Shown: one piece after another, positions 36,072 to 47,140 of the stretch
Layout: every line of letters starts with the position of its first letter
How positions within the stretch are numbered: the first letter of the stretch is position 1
Origin: Klebsormidium nitens
Lineage: Eukaryota; Streptophyta; Klebsormidiophyceae; Klebsormidiales; Klebsormidiaceae
Assembly: GCA_000708835.1 (NCBI GenBank)
Contig: DF237600.1
Span: forward strand, 1-47,140
Direction of reading: 5' to 3'
Length of the DNA stretch: 47,140 nt
Made by a program: the position numbers and the translations under genes
The notes under the pieces: generated by a model
The model's input: the letters and a program-made list of their open reading frames with translations, nothing else
What the model was told of the DNA's origin: nothing
The model's database searches: none

Positions 36072-39000
36072 TCAGTCCCCGTCCTCTTTGTGCGGATGCG
36101 AGGTCGCCGCGATCCCCTCGGGCCCCCCCGCATCGTTTACACCTAGGCTCGACGAGGCCTCGTCGTCGTCCCCCTTGGTCTCGTCCGACGAGCCGGCCCG
36201 GATGAGGGGCGGCGTCCACTGGTCGGGGACCATGACGAAGTAGGTGGACATGGCCTTGCGGAAGCGCTTCTTGTACTGCTTGGGCGAGATGACGGTCGGC
36301 GCCGCGTTCTTGGACCCGCCCAGGATGCCGCTGGCCTTGACCCACGTCTCGAGGTGCTTGTCCCACGTGTACTGCCGGAAGAAGTCGATGATGCCCAGCA
36401 CCAGCTCGCACCGCTCCTCGTCCACGCCCACCAGCAGGCTGTAGTCCATCACGTACACGCTCTGCGCACCGCCAATCACCGCAACCCGTCAGAGTCGCAC
36501 ACAGCCAGACCTGGACACTTACCGCTTACCGCAAGAACAGAAACCGAAAGGGGCGCGCAGTGGCAGAGGGTAGAGTGACCAAAAGAAAAGGTGTGTGGAA
36601 TGCAACAACACAAAGGAACCAACCGAAAACTCTCCTTTTTGTGGTCCTTCCTGAAATCAGGGAGCAATCCTAAGCAGGCTTGTTTGCTGTCGCAGAATCT
36701 ACTTCAACCTTTTCCGGTCTGACTTCACATCACAAAAACCATGCCTAGTCCAGCGAGCTATAATCAAACGGATCACAACTCAGATACTCTCACGTCGTCA
36801 ATCTCATCTTTTCCTTTATGTACGTGTCTCAAGGCGGCAAAAACCTGCCGACAACGCCGTCGAAGCGCAATGACTACAAACGGTGGGTCTGGTCCGGAGC
36901 CCAAGCGCAGGCGAAGGAACACGCAGGCGGGCTGTGGGGCGTACCGCAAGGAACTGGGTGTCGTTCCAGACGGCGCGCTCGAGGAGGCGCTTGCCCTTGT
37001 TGCCGACGAAGATGGGGTCCGTGGGCATGGCCTCCAGCAGGTTCTCGTCCAGCAGCACGCTGTTGCGCCCGCTCGCGTCCGCGTTGTAGCGGCTGCGCGT
37101 GCTGCCCTTGAGGTCGTAGATGCGCGCGATGCGCCGCCCGTACAGCAGGTTCTCCATCACCACCACGTCCATGCGGCTCTCGCGCCCGCTCTTGGCGTGC
37201 TTCGCGTGCACCTGCGCAGCAACCACGACCGCGAATCAGCGAGTGGTCCGGAGGGGACTACCTCGTAACGTACGTTGTTTGTGCTCCCATGGCTTACATG
37301 TGGAAGTACCCAAGAAACAATTCCTCGCTACACTCCTCGCTTGACTTGCGAAACTTCAATCGTGTAACAAGCCAAAACAGATATCATGCTCAAGTGCCCA
37401 GCAATCAGCTGCCCCTAAAGTAAAGAGCTCACTCACTCCGTATTTAAATCCCTTACGGATAACTTCAACGCAGCAGCTGAACGAAAGTGAGCTAGAGCGG
37501 GCATGACGGCCTGACCTGGTAGATGCCGAGCGTCTTGGCGAGGCAGGTGGGGGCGCCGGTGGAGAGCGCGTCGGAGAGGTACTTGAAGTAGTCGGGGCCG
37601 AACTCGAGGAACGACAGCAGCTCCGTGCGCGTCACCTGCTTAATCACGAACCGGTCGTCGAGCGTCTTGGCAAAGAAGACGTTGCTCTTGCCGCCCGACG
37701 AGTGCCACTTGCGGCACCGGCAAAGCGAGCGCGCAAAGTCCAGGTCGCCCCCGCAACACTTCCTGCAACGAGCATAATGTCGGGGGTGAGCTTGTCTGGT
37801 GAGATGCTATGAAGGTCAGACACACAAAGACAGATCATATCCTTTGCTGAAAGCGCAACCTTGCATCGTTTCCAAGACACACTCGTTGATTACCTTCAGA
37901 ACCGCGGCCAATGGGGCCTGCCTGCTTTGACATAAGAGCAGGCTCGCCACACCCAGACCTTCCTCCATAGGATTGCCATTTTCATTTTTCCTAAAGAGCA
38001 ATTCTCCTCCACGCATGACCATCATTGCTGAAGGATCGGCTCACCTTCGCAGCGCCTCGAACTGGCGCGCGTAGTAGATGGTCACCGAGAACTTGACCTT
38101 CCCCTGCGGCGCGTCGTCCGTGAAGCTCGTCTTGATGTGCACAGGCTCCATCGACAGCAGCGGGTCTTCCACCTCGCCGCGGTCCGCCCCCTTCTCTCCG
38201 TCCTTGCCCACGCCCTTCTTGTCGCCTCCACCACCCGCCTCCTCGTTCCCCTCCCCCTGCTCCGCCCCGCCTTTTCCCCCCTCGCCGCTCTCGCGCGACA
38301 ACGACGTCTCCCGGCGGCTGCGCCCGTTGGCCGCCCCCCGCAGCTGCGCCTGGTAGTCCTCGCTGCACAGCGCATACGCAATAACGCTGCTCGGCTCGTC
38401 GTCGTATACGGCGACCACCACCTCGTCGTGCCCCACCGGCAGCATGATCCGCGCGCCCCCCTGCGCCGCCACCTGCGCCGCGTGCGACACCACGCTCGGC
38501 ATTGCGCCCCCTGCCGCTCCACCCGCAGCGTCGCGCGGGGGCGACGTCGGCGCGAGCGCGGCCTTGTACAGCGTCGAAAACGCCCACGCGCTGCGGTCCT
38601 CGTCGCGCGCCTCTTCGCCCCGCTTGCTGGGCGATGTGGGCGCGCTCGGTGCCGCAGATCCGGTGTCAGCGGAGTCCGACTCCGAGCGCTGGCTTGCCGT
38701 TGGGGCAGCCCCACTCTCACCCTGCTGCTCGGGCGCCTCTAGCGGGACCGCCACTCCTTCCGTGCCCTGCTTCTCAGCGAGGGCCGCAGCAACGGCGGGC
38801 ATGTCCCGGGGGGCTTCCCCCGTCCAGGCCGCGTCGAGCGTAGCCGACAGGTCCGCGAGGATCGGCAGGTGGCCCTCGGACAGCACGCGCCGCACCCCGA
38901 GCGCCCCCGACTGAACCGGGTCCGGGCTCTGCTGCGGGCCGCCCTCCAACTCCCCCGGCGCTGGCCAGCTCGCGGTCGGACCCGCCGAGTTGGTGCGGTA

Positions 39001-42000
39001 CACCCCAGCGTCCGCGGGACTGAAGTCGCCGCGCAACTCCCCCCCCCGACTTTCCTCGCCTGCCGGCTGCTCTACGCCAGCGTCGCCCCCCGCTTTCGTC
39101 CGTGCACCCACGCTTTCCGCAATCTGCTCGAGGCGCTCCACTTGGGCGCGGTCCCAGCTCTGTTTCGGCCGGCACGCCGTCGGGCTGGCCACGTTGTCGC
39201 TGCCTCCGTGCGCCTGCGCTATCGCGGCCGCCACTAAGTCCTCCTCCGCGCGCAGGTCCGCCAGCTCCTCGCCAGCTTTGCCCTCCCCGCTCAACGACTC
39301 CCCCGCCAAGAACCGCTCCACCACGGCCCCTGCCCGCGCAACTAGGTCTGCCACCTGCGTGCCGCTGGTCTCGTCAGCAGGGGCCGCGTTGGCTGCCAGG
39401 CTGTCCTGCCGGTCCTGCTCCACGATCCTGCCCTCCACCAGCGACTTGGCCTTTTCGTCGCTGAGCAGGGGCGCTGGCAGGGCGCCCAGGATGTTGGACC
39501 CCTGCACAAAGCTCTCCAGCACGTGCTCCCCGCCCGCCACCTGGCGCACATGCGAACTTCCAGCGCCGACACTATCCACTGAAGATGGAGCGTGCTCCAG
39601 TCCATCGGCTTTCTGGCTAGCCTTATCCTTCTCGCTGCTCGTTTCTTTCGTCGCCTCGGCACCTGTCACCTCACCTACTTTCGCGCTCTTCGCATCACTG
39701 CCTTCCTTGCTCGCGCTCGCTTGCGCGACGCCCTCACTCGCGGCATCCCCGTCTCCCTGCTTTTCCTCCCCCTGGCCGCCATCTGTTTTCTCCGTCCCCT
39801 CTGCCCCCTCTTTGCCCTCAATCTTCCCCTCTTTCTCCGCCTGATCTGCTGGGGGCGGCGACGGCCCCCTGGACGCGAGGAACAGTGCATGGTCATCCAG
39901 CGAGCTGGGCCCCTCGGCGCGGGTCGGCTTGCGCAGCTTCAGACTCGACGCCAGGTAATGCAGCCGACTGTCCCACTGGAACGACCCGATTGCCAGCTCC
40001 CGCCGCAAGCGGTTCAGCTCGAGCACGTCGGCGATGGGCTCCCCCGGGGCCTGCTCCACCCCGCCCGTGTGCTGCGGCATCTTCTTTGAAATCTCGAAGA
40101 GGTGCTCCTCGAACGCCGCCTTCTCTTTCACCAGCAGTGCCTCCAGCTCCACGATGCAGCGCCGCGCTTCGGGCGTCGTCGTGCGCCCCGCCTGCCCGCA
40201 CAGCCGCTCGCCGATCACGCGCAGCGTGTCCAGCACCTCCGCAAACACGAGCTCCGCCTAGGGGGCACACAAGAAAAGAGGGAGTCAGCACAGAGCACCG
40301 AAGACCATTGCGCAGTGAGCTCAAATCGTAACAACGAAATTAGATGTTTTAGCAACCAAAGCTGTCCACAGTCTCGAAGCATCAGTGCACCTGACAAGTT
40401 GGTAGAAACTCAAACGTGCTGTGTACTTTCTCTGCTGTCTTGCTCCTTGCACAATGTCCTTGTCTACATCCAAACGCAACCGTATTCCCTTGCATGACAA
40501 GCACGAAGAACGCGTGTGCGCACCTTGTCTGCCACGTCGTGCACCTCTTCGACGAGCCACTGCTGTTGGCTGGGGTTGTTGAACTCGAGGCGCGGGTCCG
40601 GCAGGTGCACCGCGTGCAGCAGAATGGGTGCATACCGGAAGCACGCAATCATGCCCTCGCACCCGTAGAAGCGCAGGCAGTCGCGGTGGATCGAGTGACC
40701 GCAGCTGGCAAGCCGGCTCGCCGCCACGTGGTTACTGAATGACAGCTCCAGAAATTTGCCGAATGAGAGACTCGACGCCGCATCCGACATCACCACGCGT
40801 TTGCTGCTGGGGGGCAGCCCATTCACGTCGCGCGGGCAGCGCAGGCAGCGGTGCCACATCCAGATGCGCGGCTCCCCGCTGGACGTGCCCGCGGGGAGGG
40901 TCTGCCCACGCTTCAGGCGCCGCACCGAGATAGTCAGGCTGCCCTGCCGGTGCGTGTAAGTGCGCACGTGCGCGTCGCTCGGCTCGTCGCAGCGCGGGCA
41001 GCGGTGCCGCTGCGAGACAGGTACAAGTGCGTCAGTCTTGGAGACAAACAAAATGGCGGGAAGGTGCCAGAGACAAGAACATGCAAAGTGCATTCCTTGT
41101 GACAACGGGGATGGATTCGATGGAGTACAAAATTGGAGAAGCAGCCAACCACTTTCCGTAAGGACAGCGGCAATGCATGCTGGGCTCACAACGTTGGCAG
41201 AACAATGTTCAAACAAGCTTCAAGAACAGCTCTGCTACGACGATTTCACCCAGGGGCCAAAGCAGCTTACGACCTGAGCCAGACTCTCACCGTGTTGAAG
41301 AGGCCGTTGCGCAGGAAGTGGCCGAGCGGCATGTCGGTGCTGCCGTAGTACTTGATGCGCACCAGGTGAGCGCGGTCGCAAACGGTGCCCTTGGACAAGC
41401 ACCGGCTGCTCAGCGACACCAAGATACTCTGGTGCTCGCTCGGGGACGGCGCCACTTTACTGAAGGACCCCAGAGGGGTCCCGCACGCATCTGACACCTG
41501 GTCCAACGCCAAGCCCCCATTGGCTAGACCTTTGCCAGGGCTGCCTACAGGGAGGGGCGTGACAGTGTGGGGTAGCGCTAGAAGTTGAGCTGCCCTTTGT
41601 TCCTCGGACTGGAGGGACAAGGCGGCGGGGCCGTTGAAAATAGCGCCCGGCAGCGCTTCTTTCAGCTCGCGGCTGGAGGAGGAGCGCAGCAGGGGGGTTG
41701 CTGTGGGTGCATCGGAGGAGGGGTGCAGTGGTTGAAACGAAAAGTCCTCCGACTTCGCCGAGTTCGCTGGCTCCAGCAGGGAGCCGCCATCAGATGGAGG
41801 GGTCACCAGTGCGCCCTGCTTTGGTTCGGTGGGTGCGGGGCTGAGGGACTGGGAGGGTACCGGCTTGGGGGACGAGGGAGCGGAGGATAGGCCCGACACT
41901 GACTGAGGTGCCGGGCTAGACACGACCTCAGGTCCTGCAGGCACCTCTGGGGGCCACTTGTGAGAAAGCGGGGTATCCGGGCTCTCCTCAGGAGGGAACG

Positions 42001-45000
42001 AGACGTTGGGCGACACTGACAGAATGGGCAAAGGCTGTCGGCGGGTCTGGCGCAGGCGCGCGGAGGGCCCGTCGCTGGTGAGGTGCGCCGCGGAGAGGGG
42101 GGAGTTCTGGCTGAAGCTGCCAGTGAGGTACTCCCCCCCGCTGGAGGCCGAGGGGCTGGGCTGGATGTACAGTGGGGCGGGGCGCGAAGAACGCAAGGAG
42201 GCGAGGAAAGCGGAGGTGCTGCTGGTAGGGAGCGTGGCGCCCTCGTCCGCCAGGAAGGAAGTCTCCAGCGACAAGTGGTACGCAGCGAAGGCAGCGAACT
42301 GGGTCACGCGCTTGACGCGCTTGAGCTCGTCGCCAGATGCGCCCTTGAGCAGGATCTGCCCAAAAGGGAACGAGCGAATCAGGGTGCCTGATACTCTCGA
42401 CTGTTCTGAAAGAAGGTCCATTGAAAAGACGCCCTCTCGAAGACTCCCCCGTGTCATTGAACATTCATTATTCCATTTAATACCTGGGCGCTCCCTGAGC
42501 GACTTCCACATAATACAAAGAATCTAGGAAACAAGGCGTCTTGAAGCAGATACATTTTGGGGAGAGATGCGTTCACCAGAATCTCTGGAGAGATGGGTTC
42601 ACAAATTCTCTTCTGAGCTTCCTGGTTATAGCCTGCCCAGAATTAGCAAAGCAAGCCTGAGCAGCTTGATATTACAGTACAGTTGTATCACAGCAGCCTG
42701 CCTGCATTCTGTCGCATAATGCACGCCGTGAGCTACTTACTGTGCAGCCCAGCGGCTTGAGGCAGCCCTCAAAGTACATGAGCGTCTTGGTGCCCTTGCG
42801 CCCCTCCTGCCCCGCGCTGCCGTGCTCCTCCACAAAGCGCTCCACATGGAACATCTCGCAATGCCCAATCTTGGGCGCCACCAGGGGGTCCCCTGGAGGC
42901 ATGATCTGGCCCCCCGTGCAGCGCGAGATGCGCTCCATCAGGCCAGGCTTGAGGTTCAGCACCTGGGGCGCAAAATACCCAAGTGCAAGTCAGCACCCGA
43001 GACTCTCTTGGAAAGACATCAGCGTGACCTCAGCGCGACCAGAGTGTGCTTACTATACTGAGCGACCACGTGGTATGGCCAGCAAGAAAACCTCAGCCCT
43101 TGCAGAATCTTACAGAACGCCGACAGCCCTGCTCATGAGTGGCAAGGTAGCAACTGGCACTCTAGGCACCTAAAGAGCAGTAATAGCATGTCAACAGCAG
43201 TTAGACAATCTAGTCTGGCCTTGCACCTGTCGCAACACACTTCCTTCAAGATCTGAAGCTTCTTCTAGTTCCCCCCAAGAGCATGCTCACCAGCGAGATC
43301 TGGCTCTGCAGGAGGCGCTCCTGCGCGTAGCCCGAGACGGCCTTCTCCACGAGCAGCACATCCGGCTTGTGCTGCTCGATGCGCGCCACGAGCACGTTCA
43401 GGTGCTCGCGCTCCTGCTGCAGCACCTGCTCCAGGCTGCTCAGCTGGCCCGCGCTGCGCTGGTACTCCAGCGCGCCCCCCAGAAGCAGCAGCCGCGGGTT
43501 GCGCTTCGGGTGGCTCATCCGCCGGTGCGCCACGTTCTTGCGGCACACCACCCCCTTCACGACGTCGCTGTCGCCCTTTGTCCCCGTCCCCACGCACTTC
43601 ACCTTGATGTACCCCCCCGGGTCCATTGTTCCGGTCTTCTTCTGATCCAACCGAATCATGCTCGCCGCACGCGATGCCAGAGCGGCCACAATGTCGAGCC
43701 AACCTTCGCTGTCGCCCCCCCCGCCAACGGGCAAACCTTCCGCGCTCAGTAGCTGCGCAACCAGCGCACGGAAATGGTCGTCACTGACGGAGCGCAGCAC
43801 CTTCTTGTGCATCTCGCTTGCAGTGCTCTTGCTTGACCGCGAGTTTCTTCGCAGCCGCCGCCGACGCCGTGCCCGTTCGCGCTCCTTCTCGTCCCAATCA
43901 TCGTCCTCGTCGTCCTCCCCTTCCCAGCCCCCCTCCTCGTTATCTTCTTCGTCCCCCCCCTCATGGTCCTCCTCTGGCGGCACTTCCTCCTCATCGGACT
44001 CGGGGGCTGGCGGCACCCAGAGCTGGCTGTTGTCACTGTCTTCCACAGCCAGGCTGCAAGTGAAACAAGAGCCATGCTTTCACTTCGAAAAACCCACTTC
44101 CAAGAGAAAGGGCATAAAGTGGCGCGCAAAGAATCCAAATTGAAAGAAGTATCAAGACAAGTTAGCACACCGACTTTTCCAAGCAAAAGGCCTGTTTTAA
44201 TCTGGGGGGGGAGCGGAAGTCTTCAATTGTCGGAGTCAGATTGAAGGATGTGTCATTGTAAGTGCCCCTCAACAGCGAGTGCCTGTTGCGTGCCGCATCG
44301 CCAGAGCACCAATGCCTCGGCCAAATGAAAAGACGTTCTTTGACTCAGTCAAAATACCTTCACTCGCTGCCCACCCCCAGAATGCATCTTTCACTCTCTC
44401 ACCTGCGTTGATCGGGCTTGGGCCGCTCAACCGTCTCCCCAGCATCCGCGTACAACGAGCCAAAGTCATGGTTCGTTGCATCATCGTGCAGTGCAAAGCT
44501 GTCCGCGTCCAGGCTGTCTTGGCGCATGTGACACCCCGGGTTCAGCGCCGCCTCCGCACTATCCTGCCGCGCATGCTTCAATCCACCCCCTTCCCCCGAC
44601 GCGCTCGGCGCAGTAGGGGGCCGTGGCGGCAGCTTACTAGAACCATGAGCGCCGTCCCCTGATCGATGGGGCTCCCCTTCCCCTGTCCCAATTGCAGATG
44701 CCCGGCTCGCGCTTTCCATGCCAGGGGGGCCCTTTTGGTCCTCAAGCACTGGCGCCCCCCCCCCCTCGCCCGCCATGCCCCTTTCTGTCACTTTCTCCAT
44801 GTCTGCCCCATGCCACCCGTAGCTGCCGGACCAGCCCCCGGGCCGAGCAATCCGTTCTGTGTCTGTCGTACTCTCATCGACGCTCTCATCTTCTGAGCCT
44901 AGCGAGGCATATTGCCGCTGGCGGATGCGCCGCGAGCGTGTGCGCTGCTTGGGGCTACTGCCGAGTCGCCTGGCGCGCGCCAGCTGCTTGTTGGTCTCAG

Positions 45001-46106
45001 CTTGCTCGTCATCATCGTCCTCTTCCTCACTCCTGGCAGGAAAGGGAGGAGCCAAGGGCTATAATGACACAACGAATCAGCAATGACTTTTGGTACAAAT
45101 CTCAAATGAGATACATAATAGCAATGGAATTGCCGAGTTTGATCTCGAAAGCCACGCATCCCATCTTCCTGGCACTGATAGTCTTGTCAACTCTCGTTGA
45201 CAAGACAAAGTGAAAGCCATCATGTCAGTGTCACCTCGGACCAAACAAACCACCCTAAGAACTGACAACATATCCAACCTGGGTGCTCCTACAGAACCAG
45301 CCAATTGCCAATTGATGGACCGGTGGGTGACCTGGCCACATGTCTTCCTTGGATCCTTCACAATTCACCACCATCACGTCAGGTGACCTAGCCTCATCAA
45401 GAGGGTATCCAGCCAAGAGGGTGTCCAGCCAACACTGACAGACAGCCACAGTGGTCCTGAAGTTGATCAAAAGCGCTTTGATCCTTCCGGCCACGTTAAA
45501 TAGCTCGGCACCGGCTCACCTGCTCCCATAATCCCCGGGGCTAACCGCCCTCTCCTTCCTTCTAGGCTCCCCATCCTCATGAGCCCCCCCATTTGGCAAC
45601 CGCCGCCTCCAGCTCCCCCCATCTGCAATGTCCACAGCATGTGACGAAGCCCCACCATCTCCCCCCCTCTGTCTTATCAGGCCATTGGCATGTTGAGGGC
45701 TGTGCCGCCCGTTGCTGTCAACCTCTGCTGCGTCCAGACTGCTCCTGCTCCCATCCCCCCTGCTCTGCTGCTTGCGCAGGTTGTAACAGAAGTTGCAGAC
45801 CCGCGTCTGGGACCCGCTCTCTCCGTCTGACTTGTAGTAGCTGGCCGCCTCGTCCCCAGATGGGCCCGGCCCAGCCACCGGCAGAGTGTGCTTGGTGCAC
45901 TTTGAACAAAAGCCGCGCCCACACAGGCCGCAGTACTGCCGCCTGTTGAACAACGTGAACAGGGCCTGGCACTCGTAGCAGCTCCCCTGGTCTGCCGCCC
46001 AGTGATGGTTGCCCGCGTCCGTCTCCTTCTTGGAGCCCGGCAGCCACGCGCGCCACCCCGCAAGCGCATCATTCAAATTGCTGCCGCTCTTGCTCCGCTC
46101 CTCCAT
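36072..46106 (-). CDS. FAB1: FAB1/PIKfyve phosphatidylinositol-3-phosphate 5-kinase, FYVE type
   Basis: Converts PI3P to PI(3,5)P2 on endosomes and vacuoles. Exons (minus): 46106-45520, 45032-44403, 44053-43291, 42962-42741, 42355-41291, 41009-40524, 40257-38045, 37762-37516, 37211-36945, 36461-36072; GT-AG and in frame, 2289 residues. The FYVE zinc finger is at about 36-107 with eight Cys (43, 46, 59, 62, 67, 70, 104, 107), WAAD and RVC. A disordered acidic region follows, then the Cpn60/TCP1-like domain (about 525-780, with LSLETSFLADEGA), the Cys-rich CCR region (LVRIKYYGS, then HRCPRCDEPSDAHV) and the C-terminal PIP kinase domain (from about 1975). There SGGKS, VIKQV, IYDLKGS and MDYSLLVGVD mark the active site, and the activation loop SPKQYKKRFRKAM is intact. 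It is longer than Arabidopsis FAB1A (about 1750), mostly through one 2.2-kb low-complexity exon. The FYVE basic motif is altered (RRQYCG). Confidence 0.93.
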
Positions 46107-47021
46107 GCTGCCGCTGCTGACTGCCTACATGTCAGGCCAACGGGTCACACAGCTTACTAGGTCACAGGCACCAGAATCAACCAGGAAACCTGATCCCAAG
46201 CAAGACTTGCTCTGCTGCGCCCAGTATCATTTTGCACCCTCTTGTTGGCGTCATCCAAAGCAGCCTCTCTGCACAGCTACAATTCTGCAAGGTACTTCCC
46301 AATTGAGTCGCCATATGTGGACAATGGACCAAATCAAGGTATGCTTTGTCAAATTAGGTCAACAATAAACCTACAGAATGCCCCACAGAGTCTGCACCCG
46401 TCCCATTGTGCAGGCTCCCTTCCCCAAAGAGAGTGTGACGCCCTTTGCTGCAAAAGTCTGCACCCATATTGGGGAGACTACTTTCAAGCAGCTCCGATTT
46501 GTCCTCGTGCTGTAGCCTATCTCCAGGCGCCTTATCGACTCGACTATGGAAAAAGCATGCAAACGGACGCTTTTCACCGCAGTTGTCCAGGATACTTCAA
46601 ACCTGGGGATGTACACCTCAGCTCCATCTGTTTCAGTGTTTGTGCGCTGAAGCCCACTTGGGAAGAGACGCACTTTCAAATTCCATCCGGTTCTTGCAGG
46701 GGGCCTTTCATCAGTGATGAGTCATCATGGGCGCCACCTATGCAGCTCTTCTATGCAGTGCGCCACCTTCCGAGATGCTGCTGCAGCAGGCGGTCCAGGC
46801 CTCGGATCACAATTCACGGTTTCAACTTTCACCGTTTCACGGTTCACCTTGTCTACACTGATGCAAAGTTGAAACCCGCAAACCAAGCATCACCGTCCGG
46901 TCGCCACGCTGGGGGCGACCGACCAGCTAGCGCTGCGGCTTTGGATATCGCCGAGCATGGCACGGTACTGGTGCACAGTACATAGACGGTACATGTTTTT
47001 GTGTACATGTAGTAGTTATAG
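46107..47021. other. Upstream region of FAB1, about 0.9 kb, no gene seen
   Basis: Presumed 5' leader and promoter of the FAB1 gene. A plus-strand open frame of 247 codons crosses it, but its composition is irregular and it has no domain I recognise, so I do not call it a gene. Confidence 0.5.
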
Positions 47022-47140
47022 CTCGAGGGGGAGGGGATACGAGCGATATCCAGCTCCCGAGGCGAGATATCCCCCGAGGGCGGGAGCCCGAGGGGGATAG
47101 ACGCCGAGGAGCTGGATGTCGCTCGTATCCCCGACCCCGA
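47022..47140. repeat. Hairpin-forming inverted repeat at the window edge
   Basis: A 25-base arm at 47033-47057 (starts ggggatacgagcgatatcc) pairs with 47108-47132 with one mismatch. Nested inside, tatccccc-ga-gggc pairs with gcccgagggggata (about 47069-47099, two mismatches). The outer arms appear to continue imperfectly past the window end (tcgaggggg on the left, ccccga on the right). This may be a foldback element, the end of a DNA transposon or a structured repeat; the window cuts it off. Confidence 0.75.

Noticed and set aside
38990..39844. Plus-strand open frame of 284 codons, Ser/Pro-rich
   Set aside because: Antisense to the large FAB1 exon; the frame stays open only because of codon bias.
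46242..46985. Plus-strand open frame of 247 codons upstream of FAB1
   Set aside because: No recognisable domain, irregular composition, no splice context and no coding bias like the real genes; kept as non-coding.

Overview
This is a eukaryotic nuclear window from a green-lineage alga. It starts with a short, degenerate tract of the telomere repeat CCCTAAAA (TTTTAGGG on the other strand), so base 1 is probably at or near a chromosome end. All genes are intron-rich with GT-AG introns, mostly ending in tgcag. Two predicted proteins are plant-specific or plant-type: a chloroplast NDH-complex subunit and a FYVE-domain FAB1 lipid kinase. TTTTAGGG telomeres are known from Chlamydomonadales and, as I recall, from some Klebsormidium-type streptophyte algae. 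The NDH subunit argues for a lineage that kept the chloroplast NDH complex, so I lean towards a streptophyte alga, as inference only.

Layout. 1-1771 is subtelomeric: telomere repeats, a three-copy 43-bp tandem repeat and an inverted-repeat element. Next comes a divergent pair, plastid-type phosphoglycerate dehydrogenase (minus, 1772-4908) and plastid-type ATP-phosphofructokinase (plus, 5689-10287). Their shared 780-bp control region holds a MITE-like insertion. 10.3-15.2 kb is a decayed zone: a frameshifted intronless coding remnant, a MITE with clear terminal inverted repeats, and a BTB-BACK gene with two frameshifts. Then follow a ten-exon PPR gene (minus, 15808-20890), CDP-diacylglycerol synthase (plus, 22744-26668), PnsB1/NDF1 of the chloroplast NDH complex (plus, 27351-30641), an LRRC46-like cilium-associated LRR protein (minus, 32186-33886) and a very large FAB1/PIKfyve phosphatidylinositol-3-phosphate 5-kinase (minus, 36072-46106). 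The window ends inside a strong hairpin-forming sequence.

I worked out splice models by hand. For seven genes (643, 642, 1057, 447, 481, 263 and 2289 residues; about 17.5 kb of coding sequence) every exon joins in frame with GT-AG borders. That makes the frameshifts clustered at 11.8-15.2 kb stand out.

Functionally the window is mostly housekeeping. Serine synthesis and glycolysis share a control region; there is phospholipid precursor synthesis, endosomal phosphoinositide signalling, organelle RNA processing, cyclic electron flow around photosystem I and ciliary biology. I see no new multi-gene system. The most interesting points are the NDH subunit, the altered PI3P-binding motif of the FAB1 FYVE domain, the localised gene decay and the MITE in the PHGDH/PFK control region. 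I saw no RNA genes, but reading by eye would miss diverged ones.
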